Part shown: piece by piece, positions 1-8,327 of the stretch
Numbering within the stretch: the stretch's first letter is position 1
Layout of the letters: each line of letters opens with the position of its first letter
Origin: Leifsonia sp. 71-9
GTDB lineage: Bacteria > Actinomycetota > Actinomycetes > Actinomycetales > Microbacteriaceae
NCBI RefSeq assembly: GCF_001898805.1
Contig: NZ_MKVJ01000017.1
Coordinates: forward strand, 456,112-520,111
DNA: 64,000 nt
Direction of reading: 5' to 3'
The notes under the pieces: model-generated
Database searches by the model: none
What the model was told of the DNA's origin: nothing
Seen by the model: only the letters and a program-made list of their open reading frames with translations
Program-made: the position numbers and the translations under genes

Positions 1-1
1 C

Positions 2-1870
2 GCCGACTCCCTCCCGTCGTGGGCCACCGCCGCGAACGATGCCGGCGCCGCTCCGGCCGACACGACGGTGGAGGGTGAGATCTACCTGCCGCTGCGTGAC
101 CAGGCGGGCGCCGAGGCGCTCGCGAAGCAGGTGTCGAACCCGGCCATCGCCGGCTACCGCAAGGCAGTCGCCCCGGCGCAGTGGATCGGGCGCTTCTCGC
201 CGACGCAGGCCGACTCGGACGCCGTGGTCAGCTTCCTGACGACCGCGGGGCTCACCATCACCGCGGTGCCCGCCAGCCGCCAGTACGTGGTGTTCCGCGG
301 GACGCCCGACCAGATCGGCTCGATCTTCGGCACCTCCCTCCACTCGTTCAACTACGCCGGGCACCAGCTGATCGCTCCGGCGACGGCGCCGTCGCTGCCC
401 GCCTCGATCGGCACGAAGGTGTCGGGCGTCAGCGTCGAGCAGTCGCGCACCCTGACCCGCCCGGACTCGATCCAGCAGGGCGATCTCGGCTCCTCCGGTG
501 AGCCGCAGCTGTCGCGCAAGGTCGCCGCCGCTCCGGTGGTCGACACCCCCTGCTCGCACTACTTCGGCGAGAACACGGTGACCGTCCCCGCCGCCTACAA
601 CGGCCAGACGAAGTACAGCACCTACAACTGCGGCTACACCCCGCAGCAGCTGCGCAGCGCCTACGGCCTGAGCGACCTCAGCAAGCGCGGCGTGAACGGC
701 TCCGGTCAGACGGTCGCGATCATCGACGCATACGCCAGCCCCACCATCGTGAAGGACGTCAACTCCTACTCCGCCCAGAACGGGGAGCCGGGGCTGACCA
801 ACTCGTCGTACCAGCAGCTGGTGCCGAAGCCGTCCGACTTCACCGACCAGGCGCTGTGCCAGTACCCCAGCGGCTGGCAGGGCGAGCAGACCCTCGACGT
901 CGAGTCGGTGCACGCGATCGCTCCGGGAGCGCGCATCCTCTACGTCGGCGGCACCGACTGCAGCGGCGGCCTGGATGTCGCGATGTCCAAGATCCTCGAC
1001 AACAAGCTCGCGACCATCGTGAGCAACAGCTACGGGAACGTGGGCGAGGCCGTCCCGGCCGACGTGATCCAGGGCGAGGTCAACCTGCAGCTGCAGGCGG
1101 CCGGCGAGGGCATCGGCCTCTACTTCTCGAGCGGTGACAACGGTGACGAGGTCGCGAACCTCGGCTACGCGTCCCCCGACTTCCCGGCCTCCTCGCCGTG
1201 GGTCACCTCGGTGGGCGGCACGAGCATGGCGATCGACAAGAACGGCAAGATCGCCTTCGAGACCGGCTGGGGCGACACCGTCGACCAGATCGTGAAGAAC
1301 GCCGACGGCTCGCTGAGCTACGCGGAACCGCTGCCGGGCAGCCGATTCGTCGGGGGTGCGGGAGGCGGCACGAGCGCCGTCTTCGCGCAGCCGGACTACC
1401 AGCGTGGCATCGTGCCGGCGGCCCTGGCCGCGGGCAAGCGCGTCTCGCCCGACGTCTCGGCTCTGGCCGACCCGTACACCGGGTTCCTGATCGGTCTGCG
1501 GCCGATCGTGGACGACGACACCCTCGCGACCGGCGACTACATCAACGAGACATACGGCGGCACCTCGCTCGCCTCGCCGATCGTGGCCGCGCAGATCGCG
1601 ATCGTGCAGCAGTCGACGCACACGACGATCGGGTTCGCCAACCCGACGCTGTACGCGGTCAAGCGGGTTCTGCCGGGCAGCTTCCGCGACGTGCTGCCGC
1701 AGAACCCGACGCAGGCGGTCGCCTACACGAGCAAGACCAGCGGCAACAGCTTCCTGGTCTCGTTCGATCAGGACACCACGCTGAAGACGGCCAAGGGCTA
1801 CGACCCCGTGACCGGCCTCGGCGACGTGTCGTTCGACCTGCTCAGCCTGGTGGCGCAGGGCCGCCACTGA
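2..1870 (+). CDS. S53 family (sedolisin/kumamolisin-like) serine-carboxyl protease, 5' truncated
   Basis: The reading frame is open from the window edge, so the true start and signal peptide lie upstream; the GTG at 68 is only an internal valine codon. Numbering from that codon, residues 1-130 resemble the pro-kumamolisin activation domain and the rest is the peptidase. S53 catalytic residues are visible: Glu and Asp in GEQTLDVE (about 273 and 277), the oxyanion Asp in SSGDNGD (357) and the nucleophile Ser in YGGTSLASP (500). Family members are secreted endopeptidases, many acting at acidic pH, that self-cleave the propeptide. A strong hairpin follows the stop. Family assignment is firm; substrate unknown. 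Confidence 0.93.
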   Translation, partial: ADSLPSWATAANDAGAAPADTTVEGEIYLPLRDQAGAEALAKQVSNPAIAGYRKAVAPAQWIGRFSPTQADSDAVVSFLTTAGLTITAVPASRQYVVFRGTPDQIGSIFGTSLHSFNYAGHQLIAPATAPSLPASIGTKVSGVSVEQSRTLTRPDSIQQGDLGSSGEPQLSRKVAAAPVVDTPCSHYFGENTVTVPAAYNGQTKYSTYNCGYTPQQLRSAYGLSDLSKRGVNGSGQTVAIIDAYASPTIVKDVNSYSAQNGEPGLTNSSYQQLVPKPSDFTDQALCQYPSGWQGEQTLDVESVHAIAPGARILYVGGTDCSGGLDVAMSKILDNKLATIVSNSYGNVGEAVPADVIQGEVNLQLQAAGEGIGLYFSSGDNGDEVANLGYASPDFPASSPWVTSVGGTSMAIDKNGKIAFETGWGDTVDQIVKNADGSLSYAEPLPGSRFVGGAGGGTSAVFAQPDYQRGIVPAALAAGKRVSPDVSALADPYTGFLIGLRPIVDDDTLATGDYINETYGGTSLASPIVAAQIAIVQQSTHTTIGFANPTLYAVKRVLPGSFRDVLPQNPTQAVAYTSKTSGNSFLVSFDQDTTLKTAKGYDPVTGLGDVSFDLLSLVAQGRH

Positions 1871-1887
1871 TCGCAGGAGCTCCGACT

Positions 1888-1924
1888 GGACCGGCCGTCC
1901 CACACCCCCGGGGACGGCCGGTCC
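1888..1924 (+). terminator. Hairpin terminator after the protease gene
   Basis: A perfect 14-bp stem (GGACCGGCCGTCCC / GGGACGGCCGGTCC) with a 9-nt loop starts 18 nt after the stop codon. There is no long T tract, as is common for GC-rich actinobacterial terminators. It separates the protease from the acetyltransferase. Confidence 0.7.
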
Positions 1925-1969
1925 CCTCTGTCCGGACTCCTCGGGCCGCGGACCGGCTAGCCTGGTCGC

Positions 1970-2509
1970 GTGACCGTCACCATCCGTCCCGCCCGCACGG
2001 ACGACGCCGCTGCGCTCGCGTCCGTCGCCGCCGTGACCTTCCCGCTCGCCTGCCCGCCGCACACGTCGGAGGAGGCCAAGGCGCACTTCATCGCGACCGT
2101 GCTGTCGACCGAACGGTTCGCCGAGTACGTCGCCGATCCCGCCCGCCGCGTGCTCATCGCGGAGGACGAGACCGGGGAGGCGATCGGCTACACGATGGTG
2201 ATCGTGGGCGAGCCGTCCGACGAGGACGTGCGCCGCGCCATCCGGGTGCGCCCGACCGCCGAGCTCAGCAAGTGCTACGTGCTCCCCGGCCACCACGGCG
2301 AGGGTGTCGCCGGCCGGTTGATGGCCGAGAGCGTCACGGCCGCCGCGGACGCCGGAGCCGAGGGGATGTGGCTCGGCGTCAACGAGGAGAACGCCCGCGC
2401 GCAGCGCTTCTACGGCAAGCACGGCTTCGAGCACGTGGGGTCGAAGCGCTTCCTGGTCGGCGAGCGGTGGGAGGACGACTGGGTGATGGAGCGCAGCCCG
2501 ATCTCCTGA
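1970..2509 (+). CDS. GNAT family N-acetyltransferase
   Basis: A 179-residue single-domain protein. It starts MTVTIRPARTDDA, a typical GNAT opening, from GTG. The acetyl-CoA loop is seen as HHGEGVAGRL (108-117, equivalent to Q/RxxGxG/A), followed by NARAQRFYGKHGF (141-153), the usual C-terminal GNAT segment. It probably transfers an acetyl group from acetyl-CoA to an amine of a small molecule or protein N-terminus in the cytoplasm. Substrate cannot be read from sequence. It converges on the MDR gene with about 20 nt between stops. Confidence 0.92.
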   Translation: MTVTIRPARTDDAAALASVAAVTFPLACPPHTSEEAKAHFIATVLSTERFAEYVADPARRVLIAEDETGEAIGYTMVIVGEPSDEDVRRAIRVRPTAELSKCYVLPGHHGEGVAGRLMAESVTAAADAGAEGMWLGVNEENARAQRFYGKHGFEHVGSKRFLVGERWEDDWVMERSPIS

Positions 2510-2530
2510 CGCGCACGACCGACGGGTGCG

Positions 2531-3499
2531 CTACCCCTCGGCGATCTTGAGCACGACCTTGCCGCGGGTGTGGCCGCTCTCGACGGCCCGATGGGCCTCG
2601 GCGATCTGCTCGAGCGCGTAGATCTGGTCGACGTGCACGCGGACGTTGCCCGCCTCGAGCAGGCGCGAGATCACCCCGAGCGTGTTGCCGTCGGGAGCGA
2701 CGCGGTAGTGGGTGCCGCGCACACCGGCCGCGGCGATCTCGTCCTCGAACCCGGGCCAGCTCCCGGTCGGGGCGTTGATGATCAGGCCGCCGGGGCGCAG
2801 GACGCTCAGCGAGCGGGACCCGGTGTCGTCGTGCACGTTCCCGACCAGGTCGATCACCACATCCACCTCCTGCACCGCGTCCTCGAACCGCGTGGAGGTG
2901 TAGTCGACGACCTCTGCGGCGCCGAGTGAGCGCAGCCACGACGCGTGGGAGCCGGAGGCGGTCGCGATCACGTGGGCCCCGAAGTAGGAGGCGAACTGCA
3001 CGGCGAAGTGCCCGACGCCTCCGCTGCCCGCATGGATGAGCATCCGCTGGCCCTCGTGTGCCTTGGCGACCTCGACGACCATGCCCCACGCGGTGAGCGC
3101 GGCGAGGGGCGCGGCGGCGGCCTCGATGTGGGAGAGGGTGGAGGGTTTGCGCACGACGCTGAGGCTCGGCACCGAGATGTACTCGGCGTAGCTTCCCCCG
3201 AACCGCGGCACCATGACCATCCCGAAGACCTCGTCGCCCGGGCGGAGGGGATGGGCGCTGTAGGGCGACTCGACGACCACCCCGCTGAAGTCGTGCCCGA
3301 GCACCGCCGGGAAGGAGTGGATCGCGTCGAACACCCCGCGACCGGCGCGCGTCTTCGCGTCGAGGGGGTTCACGCCGGCGGCGACGACCTTGACCAGGAA
3401 CTCGGCGTTGACGCGATCGGGGGAGGCCGTGTCGCCGATGCGCAGGGACTCCGGGCCGCCCGCCGCATCCAGGAGTGCGGCCCGCATGGTCTTCGGCAT
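2531..3499 (-). CDS. NADP-dependent zinc-independent MDR oxidoreductase (quinone oxidoreductase-like)
   Basis: A 322-residue medium-chain dehydrogenase/reductase. The N-terminal GroES-like domain has AAGVNPLDAKTRAG (40-53) and GHDFSGVV (68-75). The Rossmann nucleotide site is HAGSGGVGHFAVQFA (156-170). Catalytic and structural zinc cysteines are absent, which places it with quinone/zeta-crystallin-type reductases. It likely reduces quinones or enones with NADPH in the cytosol. It is monocistronic: the next upstream gene, at 3681, is divergent. Confidence 0.9.
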   Translation of the reverse strand: MPKTMRAALLDAAGGPESLRIGDTASPDRVNAEFLVKVVAAGVNPLDAKTRAGRGVFDAIHSFPAVLGHDFSGVVVESPYSAHPLRPGDEVFGMVMVPRFGGSYAEYISVPSLSVVRKPSTLSHIEAAAAPLAALTAWGMVVEVAKAHEGQRMLIHAGSGGVGHFAVQFASYFGAHVIATASGSHASWLRSLGAAEVVDYTSTRFEDAVQEVDVVIDLVGNVHDDTGSRSLSVLRPGGLIINAPTGSWPGFEDEIAAAGVRGTHYRVAPDGNTLGVISRLLEAGNVRVHVDQIYALEQIAEAHRAVESGHTRGKVVLKIAEG

Positions 3500-3680
3500 T
3501 CGTCGTCCCCTCGTCGGTCGCCCTCCACTGGCGCGATCAGCTGATCCCAGTCAATCCCGGGATTGCGTCACCGGTGTTACGCCGGGGTCACCACGTGTGA
3601 ACACTCTGTTTCGGATACCCCCAGGACGTTTCCAGCGAGGGTCGCGTTAGGATGCTTCGACCCGAACCCGAGGAGCCAGC

Positions 3681-4421
3681 GTGCAGCGATTCCTGCGCAT
3701 CGTGCGCCAGCCCTTCGCCGTGCCTCCGCTCGCCCGCGGGTGGGAGCGCGCTGTGCCGATCCTGCTCGCGATCGGCACCGTCGCGGTGCTCGGCGGACTC
3801 ACGATCATCTGGGCCGCGCGGCTCACGGTCGAGCGCGCGGTCTACGTGAGCGAGCTGGGCGCGGAGGGTGCTCCGACCGCGGGGATGTTCCGGGTCGCGC
3901 TGCTGCTCGTCGCCGCCGGCGGGTTCTCGATCGCGCTCGCGAGCGGGCACGTGCGCTCCCGCGTGCGCCTGCTCGACCGCTGGGCCCCCGCTCTCAGCCT
4001 CGGCTTCGCCGCGATCTGCTTCGTGGTCGCCTCGCAGGTGACGTGCACCGCGAACTGCCCGGTGCCGATCGCCGATCCCCGGTCGACGGTGCAGGACCTG
4101 ACCCACACCGTCTCCGCCGTGCTGGGCTTCGCCGCCGCCTGCTACGCGATGCTGCAGGTCGCGTTCGCCGCGCGGCTGCCACGGGTCGCGCGGTTCTCGC
4201 TGGTGAGCTGCGTCGCCGTCGCCGCCATCACGATCGTCGGCGGGATGCTGGCGATCGTCCATGTCGCCACGGACGTCGGGGCCTGGCTGGAGCTGATCGG
4301 CACGACGGTGGCGATCGCGTGGATCGCCGTGTTCGCCCTCGCGCTCAGTAGAGGGTGGCGACCGGCTCGGGAGCGCGAGCAGGAACAGGCGCAGGTGCAG
4401 GAGCGGCAGCCGGCGCGCTGA
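3681..4421 (+). CDS. Six-TM membrane protein of unknown function (DUF998-like features)
   Basis: A 246-residue protein with about six hydrophobic segments (roughly 24-46, 68-88, 103-121, 142-163, 171-196, 203-224). After the third segment comes a short loop with CTANC (122-126), then D-L-T-H-T (139-143) entering the fourth; this Cys-loop and Asp/His pattern recalls DUF998 proteins, but that is a resemblance only. The GTG start follows AGGAGCC at a suitable distance. Its last 77 nt overlap the 3' end of the convergent YqaJ-like gene. The C-terminus is a Gln/Glu/Arg-rich cytoplasmic tail. Function unknown. Confidence 0.75.
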   Translation: MQRFLRIVRQPFAVPPLARGWERAVPILLAIGTVAVLGGLTIIWAARLTVERAVYVSELGAEGAPTAGMFRVALLLVAAGGFSIALASGHVRSRVRLLDRWAPALSLGFAAICFVVASQVTCTANCPVPIADPRSTVQDLTHTVSAVLGFAAACYAMLQVAFAARLPRVARFSLVSCVAVAAITIVGGMLAIVHVATDVGAWLELIGTTVAIAWIAVFALALSRGWRPAREREQEQAQVQERQPAR

Positions 4422-5124
4422 CCGGCGTGGCCGTCGCCTGGCGGAGCAGCTCGATGAGGTCGCCGGCGAGGCCGACCAGTTTGGCGATCTCGGCGTCGTC
4501 GCGGTCGACCCAGCGGCACTCGGGCTCGTCGTGCAGGGGCACGAAGCCGTCGTGCTGCTCCCAGACGAAGAGCGTGCGCTCGGCGCCGAGCACGTACTGC
4601 TGCCACCAGATCTGACGCAGGTAGCTGCGCGGGATGCTGCGGAAGGGCTTGTTGGTGGTCTTGATCTCGCAGAGCTCGATGCGCTCGTCGGAGCGCACCG
4701 CGAGACCGTCCGGGGTCGCGAGATGGCGGCGGTCCCGCTCGGCGTGGAAGAGGGCGTCCGAGGGCTGGATGCCGTGGGTGGCGGCCACCCAGGCGGCGAT
4801 CTCCGGCTCCCGCACGCGGCCGTGCTGCGTGTACGAGTTGCCGGAGAAGCCGGTCCCGTGCAGCTTGTCGTACACCGCGGCGCGCAACGAGCGCGGCGTC
4901 GAGAGCTTGGCGACATCGGTCGCGGTGATGCCGCGGCTGCGCGCCCGCAGCCAGCCGACGCGATCGCTGGAGCGCGCGACGACGCGGGCGAGGTGACCGG
5001 TCTGGCCCGGGACCGCGGGGATCACCGGGACGGGAGCCGGTGCGGCGGCCCGCACAGGGCCGCGGCCCGCCAGCGCGACCGGCCGGTAGAGGTCGGCGGA
5101 GCGGGCCTGGGCGGGGTCGAGCAC
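4345..5124 (-). CDS. YqaJ-like viral-recombinase-type nuclease domain protein
   Basis: A 259-residue protein with the ordered motifs of the YqaJ/lambda-exonuclease fold (PD-(D/E)XK): GITATD (65-70), HGRVREPEIA (101-110), ATPDG with the catalytic Asp (136-140), and CEIKTT carrying the E-x-K pair (152-157), then QIWWQQYV (171-178). Families with this fold degrade double-stranded DNA 5' to 3' and pair with an annealing protein in phages; none is seen nearby. A Pro/Ala-rich N-terminus (25-40) and tail (230-255) flank the domain. GTG start. No other phage gene lies nearby, so this looks like a resident chromosomal gene; its role is unknown. Confidence 0.85.
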   Translation of the reverse strand: MLDPAQARSADLYRPVALAGRGPVRAAAPAPVPVIPAVPGQTGHLARVVARSSDRVGWLRARSRGITATDVAKLSTPRSLRAAVYDKLHGTGFSGNSYTQHGRVREPEIAAWVAATHGIQPSDALFHAERDRRHLATPDGLAVRSDERIELCEIKTTNKPFRSIPRSYLRQIWWQQYVLGAERTLFVWEQHDGFVPLHDEPECRWVDRDDAEIAKLVGLAGDLIELLRQATATPVSAPAAAPAPAPVPARAPEPVATLY

Positions 5125-5159
5125 CCCTCCATTGTGCCTCGCTCCGGCGACGCCCGCTG

Positions 5160-6203
5160 TCAGCCCACGCCCGCCGCGCCGAGCTGGCGGCGGGCCTCGT
5201 CGATCGTGGCGAGCGTCGAGACGGCCTCATCGAGTGAGTGGAGGGGCGACTCGGTACGGCCTTCTGCGACGTAGCGGGCGAGCGCGGCGCCTTCGTACGA
5301 CATCCCCTGCCGGTGCGGTCGGCCGTACGCGTCGCGCCAGTGGGCGGCGAGGGAGCCGTCGGCGCGGTGGACGCGCAGACCGCTCGGTCCCCAGAACGGC
5401 GCATCCGTCTCGATCCGCCCGGCCGATCCGCTGATCGTGGCCAGCGAGGGGGTGCCCGCCCGCAGCGTCGTGCTGAGCAGCGCCTGCGCTCCCGAGACCG
5501 TGCTGAGCACCAGGGCGGCCTGCTCGTCGACGCCGGTGGGCGCGAGGGATCCGCTGGCGATGATGCCCGCCGGCGCACCCAGAGCGAAGGACGCCCACGA
5601 GACGACGTACACACCGAGGTCGAGGAGGGCGCCGCCGGCCAGGGCCGGGTTCCAGAGCCGCCCGGCCGGGTCGTAGGTCGCGTTGCCGCCGAAGTCCGCC
5701 GTGACGACGCGCACCTCACCGAGGGCGCCGTCCTCCAGCAGCTGCCGGGCGATGTCGGTCTGCGGCAGGTAGCGCGTCCACATCGCCTCCATCGCGAACA
5801 CGCCGGCCTCCCGCGCCGCGACGACGATGCGGCGCGCCTGGTCGGCGGTCGCGGCCATCGGCTTCTCGATGAGCACGTGCTTGCCCGCGGCGATGGCGAG
5901 CAGCGCGTGCTCGAGGTGCTCGCTGTGCGGCGTCGCGACATAGACGACATCGACGCCGGGGTCGCCGACGAGCGCCTCGTACGAGCCGTGCGCCCGCTCG
6001 ACGCCGTGCTCAGCGGCGAAGGCCGCGGCCCGCTCGGCGGAGCGGGATCCGCAGGCGACGACCCGCTGCGTCGTGTGGGCGTGGAGCGCCTTCGTGAAGT
6101 CGGCGGCGATCACGCCCGGCCCCAGCACGCCCCACCGCAGCGCGGGCGCATCAGCAGGATCAGGATGCCGCGGCCCAGGAAGCGCAAAAAGCTCGTCCGT
6201 CAT
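5160..6203 (-). CDS. Gfo/Idh/MocA family oxidoreductase
   Basis: 347 residues from the ATG at 6203; the open frame continues upstream through a hairpin repeat but that part is not protein-like. The Rossmann motif is WGVLGPGVIAADF (24-36), and the family EKP signature is at 113-115 (LIEKPMAATADQA), holding the catalytic lysine. Known members oxidise or isomerise sugars, inositols or dihydrodiols with NAD(P). The C-terminal alpha/beta domain has GGALLDLGVYVV, typical of the dihydrodiol-dehydrogenase-like branch. It lies downstream of the ThuA-like gene on the same strand but across a 130-nt gap holding a large hairpin, so it may be separately expressed. Confidence 0.93.
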   Translation of the reverse strand: MTDELFALPGPRHPDPADAPALRWGVLGPGVIAADFTKALHAHTTQRVVACGSRSAERAAAFAAEHGVERAHGSYEALVGDPGVDVVYVATPHSEHLEHALLAIAAGKHVLIEKPMAATADQARRIVVAAREAGVFAMEAMWTRYLPQTDIARQLLEDGALGEVRVVTADFGGNATYDPAGRLWNPALAGGALLDLGVYVVSWASFALGAPAGIIASGSLAPTGVDEQAALVLSTVSGAQALLSTTLRAGTPSLATISGSAGRIETDAPFWGPSGLRVHRADGSLAAHWRDAYGRPHRQGMSYEGAALARYVAEGRTESPLHSLDEAVSTLATIDEARRQLGAAGVG

Positions 6204-6255
6204 CCCCCCAGTCTGCCCTGCCTCCCCGCGCCCTGCCTCCCCGCCCCATGGCGAA

Positions 6256-6322
6256 GCCGCCGAGCACAGGAAAAGTGCGCTGTCCCGATCGGAAACAGCG
6301 CACTTTTCCTGTGCTCGGCGGC
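6256..6322. repeat. Perfect 28-bp inverted repeat (hairpin) between two catabolic genes
   Basis: Arms at 6256-6283 and 6295-6322 are exact reverse complements (28 bp) around an 11-nt loop, CCCGATCGGAA. It lies between the stop of the ThuA-like gene and the start of the oxidoreductase on the minus strand. The size and perfection exceed a normal terminator. It may act as a terminator or be a member of a dispersed palindrome family. Confidence 0.85.
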
Positions 6323-6333
6323 TAGCGGCGGGA

Positions 6334-7065
6334 CTAGATGGGTTGGGGGTTGGAGACGGCGGGGGCGGTGCGGGGGCCGGGGGCGGGGGCGGCCCAGTGC
6401 ACGCCGTTGGCGAGCACGCGGCGCACCTGGGGGTGGAAGTAGACCGGGTACTCCTGGTCGCCGGGGGAGAAGTAGAAGATCTTCCCGCGGCCACGGGTGA
6501 AGGTCACGCCCGAGCGGAACACCTCCCCGCCGGTGAAGGAGCTGATGAAGACCAGGTCGTCGGGCGTCGGGATGTCGAAGAACTCCCCGTACATCTCCTG
6601 CGCCTCGATCACGATCGGCTGCTCGACCCCGGCGGCGATGGGATGCGTCGGGTTCACGTTCCACACCAGCTCGCGCTCGCCGCCCTCGGGGTTGCGCCAG
6701 CGCAGGGAGCAGGTGGTGCCGAGCATCCGGATGAAGATCTTCGAGAAGTGGCCCGAGTGCAGGACGATGAGGCCCATCCCGCCGAGCACGTGCTCGCGCA
6801 CGCGCTCCACGACCTCGTCGGCGACCTGGTCGTGGGCGATGTGACCCCACCAGAGCAGCACGTCGGTCTCGGCGAGCACGGCCTCGCTCAGGCCGTGCTC
6901 GGGATCGGCGAGGGTCGCGGTGCGCACGACGACCTCTTCGCCGAGCAGGTCGCGGAGGCCCTCGGCGATGGCGCCGTGGATGCCCTCCGGGTAGATCGCG
7001 GCGATCGCGGGCTGGGTCGTCTCGTGGACGCCCTCGTTCCAGACGGTGACGCGCAGTGCGGCCAT
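6334..7065 (-). CDS. ThuA-like domain protein (trehalose-utilization type)
   Basis: A 243-residue protein matching the ThuA/class I glutamine-amidotransferase-like fold: [10 protein letters not shown] at the N-terminus, [27 protein letters not shown], and [17 protein letters not shown] mid-protein. ThuA proteins occur in trehalose/disaccharide catabolic operons next to Gfo/Idh/MocA dehydrogenases and are implicated in handling 3-keto sugars. Here it directly follows (3-nt gap) the upstream dehydrogenase at 7069-8247, so the two are almost certainly co-transcribed. The exact reaction is not determinable from sequence. Confidence 0.9.
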   Translation of the reverse strand: MAALRVTVWNEGVHETTQPAIAAIYPEGIHGAIAEGLRDLLGEEVVVRTATLADPEHGLSEAVLAETDVLLWWGHIAHDQVADEVVERVREHVLGGMGLIVLHSGHFSKIFIRMLGTTCSLRWRNPEGGERELVWNVNPTHPIAAGVEQPIVIEAQEMYGEFFDIPTPDDLVFISSFTGGEVFRSGVTFTRGRGKIFYFSPGDQEYPVYFHPQVRRVLANGVHWAAPAPGPRTAPAVSNPQPI

Positions 7066-7068
7066 GGT

Positions 7069-8247
7069 TCAGGCTCCCTTCGTGGCGACGCTCGTGTCGG
7101 CGGTGTCGGTGGTGCTCGAGTCGGCGGTGCCGACGGTGGCGGGCTGCAGCCGCACCTCGGCCCCCTGTGCGGCGGACGCGTACGCGGCGTCGATCACCCG
7201 CGCGCGGTCGAGGGCGAGGGAACCGTCCCAGCGGGACCAGTTCGCCTCGTCGGCGACGTGCTCCAGGAACGTCTCCACGACGGCGAGGTGGCCGCGCCCG
7301 GCGTCGGCGGCGACGCGGACGTCTGCCGTCTCCTCGCCGTCGCCGGTGAAGATGGTCAGCTCGCCCGCGGGGGCGTAGTCGACGACGCGCAGGTCCGCGC
7401 CGCCCTCGGTGCCGTACAGGGTGATGCCGAACTCGTCGCCGGCGGGGCGGTAGGCGGCCCAGCTCGTCTCCAGGACGATGGAGCCGCCGCCCTCGAGGCG
7501 CAGCAGGACGCTCGCGAGGTCCTCCACCTCGTAGGCGGAGCCGACCAGCTGCTTGTCCGACGACGAGCCGCCGCGACCCCGGACGCCGAGCTCGGAGTGG
7601 GTGACCGCCGAGACGGCGACGACCTGCGGCTCGCCGAAGAGGTGGAGCGCGTAGTCGAGGACGTGCACGCCGATGTCGATGAGCGGGCCGCCGCCGGCCA
7701 TCTCGCGGTTCGTGAACCAGCTGCCGAGCGCGGGGATGCCGGCTCGCCGCAGCCAGGTGGCGCGGGCGTGGTACGGCCGGCCGATCTGCCCGGCGTCGAT
7801 GGCCGCCTTGAGAGCCTCGATGTCGCCGCGGCGGCGGTGGTTGAACGCGACCTCGAGCACGCGGCCCGAGCGGTGCGCGGCGTCGACCATCGTCTGCGCC
7901 TCGGCCGCGGTGCGGGCGATCGGCTTCTCGCTGAGCACGTGGATGCCCGCATCCAGCGCCCCGACGGTGATCGGCGCGTGCAGGAAGGTGGGGACGGCGA
8001 CGCTCACGACGTCGAGGTCGCCGTCGGCGACGAGGTCCTTCCAATCCGCGTAGCGGCGCTCGACGCCGTACTTCTCGCCGAGCGCGGCGCGGGGCTCGTC
8101 CTCCATGCCGGCGATGGCGACGAGCTCGACGCCGGGAAGGGTGGCGTACGCCTCCATGTGCTGCTGACCGGCCCAGCCCAGGCCGATCACGCCGGCGCGC
8201 AGGGGTCGACCGGCAGCGGCGCCGGAGGAGAGGGATTCGGTGGTCAC
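7069..8247 (-). CDS. Gfo/Idh/MocA family oxidoreductase (with ThuA partner)
   Basis: 392 residues. Rossmann motif GVIGLGWAGQQH (19-30), EKP signature at 107-109 (LSEKPIARTAAEA), then GGGPLIDIGVHVLDYALHLF, a segment typical of sugar dehydrogenases. The GTG start at 8247 is backed by AAGGAA 8 nt upstream. It heads a minus-strand operon with the ThuA gene. A 16-bp palindrome at 8278-8293 lies in its leader. It likely oxidises a sugar or sugar derivative with NAD(P)(H). A Thr/Ser-rich tail of about 25 residues ends the protein. Confidence 0.93.
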   Translation of the reverse strand: MTTESLSSGAAAGRPLRAGVIGLGWAGQQHMEAYATLPGVELVAIAGMEDEPRAALGEKYGVERRYADWKDLVADGDLDVVSVAVPTFLHAPITVGALDAGIHVLSEKPIARTAAEAQTMVDAAHRSGRVLEVAFNHRRRGDIEALKAAIDAGQIGRPYHARATWLRRAGIPALGSWFTNREMAGGGPLIDIGVHVLDYALHLFGEPQVVAVSAVTHSELGVRGRGGSSSDKQLVGSAYEVEDLASVLLRLEGGGSIVLETSWAAYRPAGDEFGITLYGTEGGADLRVVDYAPAGELTIFTGDGEETADVRVAADAGRGHLAVVETFLEHVADEANWSRWDGSLALDRARVIDAAYASAAQGAEVRLQPATVGTADSSTTDTADTSVATKGA

Positions 8248-8277
8248 GAGGTTCCTTTCAGGGGTGGGATGGAGCGG

Positions 8278-8293
8278 ATCGAATCGATTCGAT
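8278..8293. promoter_or_regulatory. 16-bp palindromic operator (LacI/ROK type)
   Basis: ATCGAATCGATTCGAT is a perfect palindrome centred on CG, 31 nt upstream of the GTG start of the dehydrogenase at 8247. Even-length palindromes with a central CG are typical of LacI-family sites in actinobacteria. The nearest regulator gene is the ROK gene just upstream, whose sites are usually different, so the binding protein is uncertain. Confidence 0.55.
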
Positions 8294-8327
8294 GATCGAG
8301 GCGGGGGTCGAAGGGACAGGGGAGGGG

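Noticed and set aside
4345-5124. Prophage marker from the YqaJ-like gene
   Set aside because: No integrase, capsid, terminase or attachment repeat found in the surrounding genes.
6073-8295. A 740-codon plus-strand frame
   Set aside because: Antisense to three well supported minus-strand genes, no family features, low-complexity Gly/Val/Ala/Asp/His composition.
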